From contig NW_022145609.1 in assembly GCF_000002235.5 (NCBI RefSeq), forward strand, positions 5,525,214-5,589,213: DNA of 64,000 nt, read 5' to 3'. The notes under the pieces are model-generated. The model was given only the letters and a program-made list of their open reading frames with translations. It ran no database searches and had not been told where the DNA came from. Below, in pieces: positions 12,901 to 22,475 of the stretch (position 1 is its first letter; each line of letters opens with the position of its first letter). Source of the stretch: Strongylocentrotus purpuratus. Lineage: Eukaryota; Echinodermata; Echinoidea; Camarodonta; Strongylocentrotidae. The position numbers and the translations under genes are program-made.

Positions 12901-14019
12901 TGGATTCCTTGTCACGACTTTGCACTTTCCCACAGCACGTAGTAGCGGAGAGTGGTTCCACATCCGGAGATGGATGCATTCATTTCTCACTACATCTTCT
13001 TCAGACAGAAACTTCTGTGGGAGAACACTCACTGTTGCTCCAGAGTCCAACTGGAACTGTACTCTTCGACCATTTAGTAGCATGTTGCAAAAAATTGGTC
13101 CATCTTCAGGACTTACTGTATTTATCTGTACAACACTGATACTTTCAGTGGAGGAGTACTCATCATCTTCGAGTTGGTGAACACTCTTGGAAGTACACAC
13201 TGCAGATCCCTTGAAGTGATTGGGCTTATGGCACACATTGCACTTTTGACCCCATGCAGGGCAGCATTCCTTCTTCATTTCGTGTGATTTATTACAGAAC
13301 TTGCACTTTTTGAGCTCTTTCGGCTTCTGCTTTACAAACTTCTGCTTTCCACTTCCAGTTTTAGCATGTTTAGGGAAAGGTTTTCGATTCACCCTGTTGA
13401 TTTCCTCACTTTTCAACGCCTTCATGTGAGTAGACGTCACTTCAACTGCTTTACAAACATCAATGGCAGTAGAGAGGTCAAGATCAGATTTGGAGATGAG
13501 TAGTTCTCGCATACGATCATCACGTACTCCCAGTAGAACACGATCAACGAGCAATTTGTCATTCATGCAGTCACAGAATCCACACGTCTTACTCATTGTA
13601 CGCAGAGCTGTCACATACTGTTCAATAGATTCACCATCTTCCTGACTGCGTTGATTGAACTTGAATCTTTCAAAGAATTCTCTGCTCTCACCAAGGAAAT
13701 GTTTATCAAACTTATCCAGTATCACAGAGCATTTCACACTTTCAGCGGCATTAGCAAACTTCATGCCGTTGTAGACACGCAGACAATCTTGACCCACACT
13801 GTGCAGTAGTAGTGCAGTTTGGTACCGATCTGGTTGTTTGGAGAGGTTTGTGAGAATAGTGTAGTTGTCCCATTGCTGTCTCCAGATTTTCCACCCTTCA
13901 ACTAGACCTACATTTCCCGCAGCCGCATGGAAATGACCAGGGGGTTGGACAGAAGGCTTTACGAAATGGGCCCCTTGCAAATCACCCTCAGTACCCTCAG
14001 GAGACACAGTGTCAGGCAT
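9970..14019 (-). CDS. Gag-pol polyprotein of LTR retrotransposon
   Basis: One uninterrupted frame encodes 1349 residues from the ATG at 14019; the frame is open 7 codons further upstream but without an ATG. The following positions are numbered from that upstream edge. Gag-like region: 1-240. Two zinc knuckles: 246-282 (CKFCNKSH.. and CNVCHKPNH..). Protease: LDSGATVSVLP near 331. RT: motif A CDLKDGY at 560 and VADD at 621, a variant of YADD. RNase H: QTDASATGLG at 768. Integrase: HHCC finger about 982-1019, then D1046, D1099 (VSDNG) and E1135 (GKAE). Gag and pol are in the same frame, so no ribosomal frameshift is needed. A Gly/Arg/Lys-rich C-terminus follows. The encoded enzymes would copy element RNA and integrate the DNA; nothing visible would disable them. 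Confidence 0.93.
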   Translation of the reverse strand: MPDTVSPEGTEGDLQGAHFVKPSVQPPGHFHAAAGNVGLVEGWKIWRQQWDNYTILTNLSKQPDRYQTALLLHSVGQDCLRVYNGMKFANAAESVKCSVILDKFDKHFLGESREFFERFKFNQRSQEDGESIEQYVTALRTMSKTCGFCDCMNDKLLVDRVLLGVRDDRMRELLISKSDLDLSTAIDVCKAVEVTSTHMKALKSEEINRVNRKPFPKHAKTGSGKQKFVKQKPKELKKCKFCNKSHEMKKECCPAWGQKCNVCHKPNHFKGSAVCTSKSVHQLEDDEYSSTESISVVQINTVSPEDGPIFCNMLLNGRRVQFQLDSGATVSVLPQKFLSEEDVVRNECIHLRMWNHSPLLRAVGKCKVVTRNPATGKKYRIDYVIVKEDLTPLLSKTASEKMQLITVHYESMEIVHNIFPENVCNLAPENLHKEYPVVFSSSVTGTLPGNDVHLTVMDEATPSVRPARVIPESLRSIVKDELDALQTRDLIEEVSSPTDWVSQMAVVQKKSGKVRVCLDPRPLNLVLKREHYPLPVLDDILPQLSNATVFSICDLKDGYLHCVLDDDSSLLTTFATPWGRYKWKRLPFGLKVSSEIFQKRLHLALDGLQGVRCVADDIIIWGTSDAEHDTRLQSLLQRCQTVGIVLNKEKCQFRLKEISFLGHIVSNSGLKADPSKIDAILNMSSPTCKDDIHRLRGMVNYLARYLPKLSDVMKPLNDLTHNYSAWTWDSNHDKAFRLLKEMLIQAPVLAFYNQSKPLQIQTDASATGLGAVMLQDGQPIAYASRMLSDPETRYSVIEKEMLAIVFALEKWNQFTFGRKTTVYSDHKPLECIVKKALDKAPKRLQGMLLRAMAYDVEVKYLKGKDNILADALSRASLPFESGQHDLEVVNAVKLLSLPDDKIAEIKRQTTQDPTLSQLKDTILDGWPDNKTKLPLSLTPYFSFRDELSVTDDLIFKGERLVIPKQMRRQIKEELHIGHNGVEGTLRRAREYVYWPGMNKEIKEWIQTCETCQENSVSQPAQPLMSHPISDRPWSRIGIDLFHHDNENYLIMVCYYSNFFEIEKLQRTTAPAVIKRLKRHIGRYGVPEIIVSDNGPPFSSRDFAEFAKEMGIKHNTISPHNSKANGKAESAVKTAKRLLTKCKDTGDNVDLALLNVRNTPTQGTQTSPAQRFMGRRTRTLLPTTTQLLMPDRDSGPDVEKLNSNQRRQEKYFNRNTRKLKDLPLGATVRVKPFNHRKKWKKAVILKKIDDRSYEVRCDGQTLRRNREHLRATSSTSDTLDPIPNMFNWECQDNNQPKVRTTEQRQSTTTSPVKFRGDGTSETLDENNTSSLRRSNRQRREPHKMKDFVTF

Positions 14020-14234
14020 GTTGTACACCACAGCAAACAATTCAGACAGAGATCTCGAATTTCAATGCTTTGCATGCAAGTAACACTACACAAACTTACA
14101 TGAGTGGGGCTGACTATACGTTGAGTTGACTCTCAAAGTAAACAGGTGAATTCCAGTTCATAACACGGTATGCAGACGCATGATAGAGTTATAGGTGTAT
14201 TACAAACACTTTCCTACATGGATTTACAAACTTT

Positions 14235-14248
14235 CACCGCTGTCATCA
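14235..14248 (-). other. Putative primer binding site, tRNA-Leu-like
   Basis: Directly inside the 5' LTR, the element strand reads TGATGACAGCGGTG. From memory, the complement of a Leu(AAG) tRNA 3' end plus CCA is TGGTGGCAGCGGTG. Twelve of 14 positions agree and both differences are G to A. Confidence 0.5.
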
Positions 14249-14424
14249 TGTTTCAAGCTTAGTTCGATGGCATTTAATGTCAGACGACAAAGGATAGTAA
14301 TTAGTATAGTCAGATTGGTATAGTAACGAGAGAGTCTTTTAATACTGATGGGGCCATCTGGCGCCCTCTTTTGATTGAAGCTTTACATGTGTTCTTCTAA
14401 AATCTCAGAAACAATATTGACACA
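14249..14424 (-). repeat. 5' LTR (176 bp)
   Basis: Near-identical to 9474-9642 with a 7-bp insertion (ATTAGTA-like) near 14300. It is flanked outside by GTGTA at 14425-14429. Confidence 0.92.
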
Positions 14425-14459
14425 GTGTACACTTATATCATAGATCAAATAGATCAACA

Positions 14460-14660
14460 TTAAAAGGAGAGAGACAGACAAGCATAGATAGAGAAAGAAA
14501 GAGAGAGAGGGGTAAATAATGGAGTTGTGAAAAAGAGAGTATTGAAACAGAAAGAGAATGAACAGTGAACAAGGAGAAGAGATAGGGAAGGGGGTGAATC
14601 ACAGAGAGGGATGGAAGCATCTGTAGGTAATCTGAAATGGGAGAAAGAATGCAGCGAATG
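14460..14660. repeat. GA-rich polypurine tract
   Basis: Imperfect GA/GAGAGG repeats lie upstream of WDR36. They produce spurious Ser/Leu-rich ORFs on the minus strand. Confidence 0.5.
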
Positions 14661-14663
14661 AGA

Positions 14664-14760
14664 GGGTAAGTTCAAGTTCAAGTTCATTTATTCAAAACCA
14701 CACAAAACATGATATAACCTTTTACATAAAAAAAAAAGAGACTGGTAATACATAGTACAT
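14664..14760 (-). repeat. Non-LTR retrotransposon 3' tail
   Basis: On the minus strand the segment ends GAATAAATGAACTTGAACTTGAACTT, a tandem TGAACT tail after an A-rich stretch, like a truncated LINE or SINE 3' end. Confidence 0.45.
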
Positions 14761-15117
14761 TTATCAACATATATTAACTTGATTACATCATTAAATGAAT
14801 GGTTTTAGGAGTCCTGTAGAAGCTAAGCTTATTATAATAATAGTTTGGATGAACTTGAAAGAGGAGAAGGGAGTAGGAACATAAGAGAAGTCAAAAGTGA
14901 GAAGGAAACGATGGTGTGGGGGATGTAATAGGAAGGTAAAGAATACATTTGTGTACTAAGCGACACCATACAATCTTGGTTATGAAAGTAAGTAGATACA
15001 TTCAACAAGCAACACGTGCGTTTACTATACACATCATAAATATAGCTAGCTGTCTGCTATGTTTCATGCCTGCAACGTGCGTGAACGTGTCTGTATTTCG
15101 ATAAATGCGACAGAGTC

Positions 15118-18100
15118 ATGTCGAAATACAACCGAGGAAGTAACATTTTTGCTGGGTTCAGATCCTTAGGATTTGTCTGCAACAATGTGCCACATGGAAT
15201 GCGCTACCATGCAAGATCAAAAGACCATTATGTGATCACCGCCATCGGAAAAGCCTTCCACACATACCGGGTCAGTATTTTTTTTTTTTACTGTAGTCCC
15301 ACGTATTTATTTTTGAGATATGTATGTGGACGTGGACCTTCGTGAGACAAACTTATTGAAAGAGGACCATTGACATGTAGACAAGTCTCATAAGCTTATC
15401 ATATCATGAAACGCCTTGGATGGTATCATAATTTCTGACAATTCAGCAACATAGTTGTAGCTAAATCAAATTTAAACTTAGCAAGCAAGCACAAAAATCA
15501 AATAAAAAAACGACCTCGCATTTCACAAGCAAAGAATCAAAATCTTTTAAAGTTTTTTATTTTTGGGGTCTGTGGTGAACACTGGTGATTATCATCAGGT
15601 CTTAGTGGGAAATATGTTACAAAAACATTGAGATCATGAAAAGCGAGTAGGCCTAGACTAGAGTCTAATTTGAGAACGGTAACATGCCATCGATAATTAA
15701 AGTCACATCATAGACAGTAGGGGCGCTGGTCCGAGAATAAGGATCGTCTTCATAAACGAGGATCGTCTTCTTTAACACTGACGGATGCGTCCTCAAAAAT
15801 AAGGACCGTCTGCATTTTTGCAGACGTTTCATATTTTTGATCGGCGCATTGGCGATGCAAAAACGGATTCTGCAATGATTTTCTTGATGCAATTTACATT
15901 GACTTTGTACAGAGACCTTCACATTATGAGCAATAAATCCTTGGGAAGACGGACAACCCATAAAAGTAGACGGACAACTAGGGTTATTTTCCCCCGGGGA
16001 ATCCATTTTTGGCATCGCCAGCAGGCCGTTCTGTAACATGAAACCCCCAGAGCGCCGATGAAAAAAAACGTCCTCGAAAATGCAGACGACCCTTATTTTT
16101 GAGGACACATTTTGTCTTCGTTTATGAGGATATCCTTGTTTATGGGGACAATCCTCATTCTCGGACCAGCGCCCCTACTGATAGAAGTCGGCTCTCATGG
16201 GGAATTCGACACCGTTCGGGTGTTTACCCAAATAACAGGTGTTGTCAATCACCAGGGTTAGCCTTGAGTTTTATGACCATTATACCTTATGTTAGGCACA
16301 TTCATGGGGCACTAGAGGGCGCTTCGGTCGCGTACGAAAATCTGAATGGCCTTGCTGCGGTGGGTCGGCAATAATCAGCCCAAAACTTGGATATGGGAGG
16401 TTGGAAGGATATATCTTTTTTATAATGTTATCCGGTCTTACCCTTAACCATCCTATGTTTAATCTATGAGGGAATAACATGCGAATATGATAAGAGAAAC
16501 ATCGGGACCATTACTGAAGTAACTTTTAAAATATTAGCCTAGAAATGACCACCAAACGGAAAAAATTGACATTTTTTCCCGACAAATCTTCATAAAATCT
16601 GAGTTATAAACAATTCACATCTAGGTACACTAATACAAATACGATTTTCTGAAAACTCAGGTATGATTTTTTAAGTTTCTTTCAAGTATATTTCTGCGCA
16701 TTGCAGCGCCAATATTCTTCACTGCTTCAAAATCACCCTTGATTTTTTTTTTTGCAACGAATTTGATACGAGGTCCGCGAGTGTTCCCCGTTCCTTGCGT
16801 GTTGAAAGTTTGGTAATACTAGTTTGCATTGACTCGCGCACGAAAAAATGGTCAAAAACAAAATGTCAAATGAAGAAATAAACAAGCTTTTGTATAGTTA
16901 TAAGAGTTCTACCGAGGTTTCTTTGTCGATTTAATTTATTATATAGTCTCAATTAGAATCCAGAATTATCTCACTGAAAAGTTAAGAAACCGACGATGTT
17001 CTCGATTGTAGCTATTTTCATTTTGCCAGCAGCCGATCTAGCGTTGTTTGGGCAAAAAGCTAGGCCGCTGCCTTCCCACCGCGAACCTTTCAGAGTCCCG
17101 CTAAAATGGCGCGCTGCGAAGCTCCGAAGCTGCGTTGGTATCGCTGCAAACTCTCAGCTAGCTCCCCATGACGGACCATTCGCGGTATGGTGACAGTGTG
17201 TGTGTGAGGTATGATTTTGGATTCGAGAACGCACGTAACGCAACCGTGCGCGTCATTTAGAGCTGTCGAATGTGTACGACCAATTTTACATGTACGATTT
17301 TTAGTACAGATACTTGGTCAGTTTTCTTCTTATATCTTTGGTTTTACAACATTTAAAAATATAATTTCTTCAAATCTGCTCCTGACTCGGTTCAGACTAA
17401 TTGTCTGATGTGTTTTCAAGTCAATTTTTTGAATATATTTTTTTGCATGAATTTGCCTACTTATGTAATGCTTTGCTTTTCCTTCGCCCGAATAATCTCC
17501 GAGCATGCTCCGAGAGACTAGGGGGTCATTCTTGACGGGCCAACGGGTTTGCTGTGTGCAGATTTGTACTCCCATTAATAGGCACATTCATGGGGCACTA
17601 GAGGGCGCTTTGCGCGCGTACGAAAATCTGAATGGCCTTGCTGCGGTGGGTCGGCAATAATCAGCCCAAAACTTGGATATAGGAGGGTGGAAGGATATAT
17701 CTTTTTTATAATGTTATCTGGTCTTACCCTTAACCATCCTATGTTTAATCTATGTAGAAATAACATGCGAGTACGATAAGAGAAACATCGGGCCCATTAC
17801 TGATGCAACTTTTAAAATATTAGCCTAGAAATGACCACCAAACGGAAAAAAATTGACATTTTTTCCCAACAAATCTTCATAAAATCTGATTTATAAACAA
17901 GTCACATCTAGGTACACTAATACAAATACGATTTTCTGAAAATTCAGGTATTATTTTTTAAGTTTCTTTCAAGTATATTTCTGCGCATTGCAGCGCCAAT
18001 GTTCTTCACTGCTTCAAAATCACCCTTGAAATTTTTTTTTTGCAACAGATTTGTTACGAGGTCCGCGAGTGTTCCCCGTTCTTTGCGTGTTGAAAGTTTG

Positions 18101-20324
18101 GTAATACATAGTTTACATTGACTCGCGCACGAAAAAATGGTCGAAAACAAAATGTCAAATGAAGAAATAAACAAGCTTTTGTATAGTTATAAGAGTTCTA
18201 CCGAGGTTTCTTTGTCGATTTAATTTATTATATAGTCTCAATTAGAATTCAGAATTATCTCACTGAAAAGTTAAGAAACCGACGATGTTCTCGATCGTAG
18301 TTATTTTCATTTTGCCAGCAGCCGATCTAGCGTTGTTTGGGCAAAAAGCTAGGCCGCTGCCTTCCCATCGCAAACCTTTCCGAGTCCCGCTAAAATGGCG
18401 CGCTGCGGAGCTCCGAAGCTGCGTTGGTATCGCTGCAAACTCTGAGCCGGCTAGCTCCCCAAGACGGACCATTCGCGGTATGGCGAGATTGTGTGTGTGA
18501 GGTACGATTTTGGATTCGAGAATGCACGTTATGCAACCGTGCGCGTCATATTCAGCTTTCGAATGTGTACGACCAATTTTACATGTACGATTTTTAGTAC
18601 AGATACTTGGTCAGTTTTCTTCTCATATCTTTGGTTTTACAACATTTAAAAATATAATTTCTTCAAATTTGCTCCTGACTCGGTTCAGACTAATTGTCTG
18701 ATGTGTTTTCAAGTCAATTTTTTTAATATATTTTTTTGCATGAATTTGCCTACCATTAATGGTATTTCCACCAAGTCTGGTGTCAGCGAATTATAGCCTT
18801 CTGCACATGGAAACTGACTACCCACTCCCTTTAAATCGTAAATCCACAAGTCGAGAAATGTTTTAATTTAAGGAAAAGTAAGGACTGTGTTTCTTTTCTG
18901 TTTTTACAATGCAATTAAAGATCTAATGATCTTTATCTCATATTCTGTCTTCAGGTATCCAAGTTGGCAATCGTCGCAGTGAGTAAGTATTACAAAATTC
19001 GGAATTGGAAGGCAGAGAGAAAGTAGGCCTAATGCCCAGCTTCTTTTTGTAGACCATCCTATTTCTTTTAGCTTTTCAGAAATATCTTAAATATGTAAGA
19101 GACCTGTTTCATTTTTCACAAAGAAAGCTTGACAAGAATCACATCATTTGATTATCTGTTTGTGGCCTTATTGATGTGTACTTTTTCAAAGATAATAACT
19201 TTGATTATTGAAAAAATATTAGTTGTTTGCCTGACCCAACCACTTTTTAATATAAATTTGTATGAAGGTGAGTCACATTTTATAATTATATCTAGCCACT
19301 GTATTATCAGAAACAAAAAGCATATGACAATGCCTTTCTGTCTCTAGTTATTGACATTGCATGATTGCGCTTCCTCAGAATTGTTGTATAGTTGATTGTT
19401 TCACATCTTAAATCAAGACAACACTTACAGTTGATGATGTTTCCATTTTACCTGACTGCTAAGGAAGCAAGTATGTTCTTGAAGTTAGGCAGCAAGTGGA
19501 CTTATGACTGGAAGCCTTATTTGAGGGACTTGGGGAAATGAGGATTAAACCTTACCCTTGGGCATTTTAATTACGCATTTACTTCTGTGTTACAAGACTG
19601 CTGCTTTTTCACTTCACTGTCATATCTATTTTCAAGAGGTTTTTTACTAGCTCATGGTCATGAAAGTGTTAAAAGTTAAATACACCAGACAATATTTTAT
19701 CACTGCAATAACTTAGCAAAAATGGGCTCAAGTATATTTATGAATCAGCAGGAACAGATTGAATTCAGAGTTTGGATTCATGGGGAAGGATGCTAAAGGT
19801 CACAGGATCATTATGCAATGAACGTACATATTAAGGCTGTGCACAACAGTGTAATGAAGTACCCGAGTACACTCCCAGGCTCAAAAGCGAATACTCGAAT
19901 ATTCGGACGCCATGTTTTTTTATAATTTTTTTGAATTTTTTTTGAATTTTTTTGAATTTTTTTGAATTTTATTAATTTTTTTAATTTTTTGATTTTTTGA
20001 TTTTTTTGAATTTTTTGATTTTTTTGCCACTACCATACCACTCGGCAGTTTCCCAGATCCCTCGCCGAAACTGCATGCAACTTTACTTTGAGTTGCAGTT
20101 GAAGGCGCCGATTTAATAAGAATAATAACAGTAAACAATGCTGTTTTAAAAACCAAAGATGGCAGAATAATTCATTTTCCTCCAAGTCCAAACAGAAATC
20201 TGGACATTTGGTCCCAGTTTCTGAAAGGTGAGTTTGACAGCGCTTGAGTTGGGAAACATTTTTACCGACGGTACCATGCCAGCGGCTGCCGCTCTCCCTG
20301 GCACCCGGTAAGCGTGGGCCTGGA

Positions 20325-20357
<33 letters not shown>

Positions 20358-22427
20358 CATTTTTTTTTTTTTTGCGGCTGAATATTCGGGTACGAGAAAT
20401 CGTACCCGAGTAGTTGTTAACCGTGCGGGTACTCGAGCATTCGACTACCCGTCGCAGCCTTAGTACATATACCTGTGGAGGCATATTCAAGACTGGTAGT
20501 CGCATTCATCTTGTTTTTCCTTCCTTCTCAGGTGACACCCATCCGGAAGATATCACCTGTCTGGTTGCTGATGCCTTCCTAGCTTACACTGCTTGCAAGA
20601 ATGTAGTACGGGCATTCACACTTGGACAGAAGGTGGGTACTGCTATCAGGGGGAGGTGTACTAGTATTTTATTCCAGACAACTGTGTATCCTGGCCAAAT
20701 GTGAAGAAATTATTGAATTTCTAATGATTAGTCCCTCTGAAACTAGTATAAGCAAATTGTGTAAGTAGCAATAAAATAGGCATACTCAACTCGTCCACAT
20801 AGAGCTAAAGAATGTAGCATTTGAGGACTTAAGATGTGTGGTCGTATCAGATAGAAGGGTAGAGAAGGATTGTGGAGTCAAATGTGTGATTGTAATTCTT
20901 GAAAAATCCTAAAGACTTGGTAAAGCCAAATGAGATTTGTATTGTTAAAATATATAACTTGTGTAAAATTTATGTAGACTTAAAACCAACCAGTGTATCT
21001 ACAAGACTGACATATACTATAGAATTGAAATTTAACCGTCCATCGCATCAGCTTCAAGACTGACCCGGGTCAAACCATTAGTGTGAATGCTGTCCCATTT
21101 TCATATGGTATCTTTCCATTTTTTATTTAGGTTGTTCATACGTACAATGGTCACACCTCTGATGTCCATCTTTTGCTGCCGTTTGGTGACCATCTCGTTA
21201 GCGTTGATGCAGACAGTAATCTCAAGATATGGGATATCCAGTCAGAAGGTATGCCATCACAAGTACAAGTTTTTTGTCAAGAAATCAACATTTAATAGTG
21301 ACGTAGAGAGTATTTTATTATTGAAAAAACAGTATCCTTCAATTTGATTCAGTTTACTTTGTATATCCTTGCAAATAAACTTTGTCTGCGCTTAATATTA
21401 AGGTGCATGCCAAAATTAGTATGTCGTTACTAAGAATAGAAACAAACACTTAATTGAACAATTTTTGTATATGGATTGACATGAGTAGCTCTTCATATTA
21501 AGGGTGAAGGAAAGTCAGAGTGCATTATTTGAATGTAGTAAAATATAGTTTTTGTTTATCTTTGTTAAAACTGGCCTGGTAGGAGCTCATACCCTGCTTC
21601 TGTTGATACACCCTGTATAGCTAGAACACACGTGGAGGGTCAAATAGATTTGTTTACAATATACATCGGAAATCAAATTACCTCTTGCTATATAACACTT
21701 TCATTTCTTACCCCTAGAGCTGTATTTAGATCTACCGTTCGACAACAACATATTCCGGATATCAGCTCTGATGCACCCAGCGACATACCTCAATAAGATA
21801 TTATTAGGAAGTCATCAGGGTGGCATGCAACTATGGAATATCAAATCAAAGTAAGTGTTGTTTCTTGTGTAATTGAATTCAGTTTACTTTTAGGGAATGA
21901 TTCAGGTAGTACATGGTCATGGAATAGGAAGAATGAAATATCCCAAGTTGAAGTAAATAAAATTAGAAATGATTTGGGTCCTTCTTGATTATGTTTTGTA
22001 AGTTGTATGAAAATTCACATTTCCTACTTGTGACATTGTTCTTTCCTTTTTCCTCATAAGCTCAATCCGAAACAAACAATTTAATTATGTAATGGGTACA
22101 GCATTTTTAATTCATCAATATAAATGAAAAATCTACTTAACATACAGGGTTGACCAAAGATTATTTGTCTGAACTGCAATCTGGCTCTGCAAATATTCTA
22201 GACGTGTTTTCATGCTCTTAAATATCACTTGTTTGTATGAAAGTCCTTTTAAATATATTGACATCAATTTTGCATATCATCTTTTGTAGTAAGTTGCTGT
22301 ATACTTTCCAGAACTTGGATTCTCCTATAACAGTCATCAAGCAGGTAAATGCTAAAATTCTATTTGAAGTAAAAGACAATTTGCTGGTTTGTTTTGAAAG
22401 TTTGTTTTAAGACAATGCTTTCCATAT

Positions 22428-22475
<48 letters not shown>

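Larger units (their letters stand above)
9474..14424 (-). mobile_element. Complete Ty3/Gypsy LTR retrotransposon (Mag/SURL-like)
   Basis: The 4951-bp element runs on the minus strand. It has LTRs at 14249-14424 (5') and 9474-9642 (3'), each beginning TG and ending CA, flanked by a GTGTA TSD. A purine-rich PPT adjoins the 3' LTR and a tRNA-Leu-like primer site adjoins the 5' LTR. One ORF encodes gag, protease, RT, RNase H and integrase in that order, the Ty3/Gypsy order, with no envelope gene. The LTRs are identical except for a 7-bp insertion in one, and the ORF is open throughout, so insertion was recent. Very short LTRs and a single fused ORF resemble the Mag lineage, which includes sea urchin SURL elements. 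The lineage call is from memory. Confidence 0.93.

Noticed and set aside
9970..14019. Endogenous retrovirus with envelope
   Set aside because: No third ORF lies between integrase and the 3' LTR; the space holds only about 300 non-coding bases.
15665..16108. 147-codon minus-strand frame
   Set aside because: It is an internal reading of the long-arm MITE with no transposase-like motif.
16293..18752. Segmental tandem duplication of intron 1
   Set aside because: Each copy has its own distinct 7-bp TSD and inverted termini, which fits two transpositions better.
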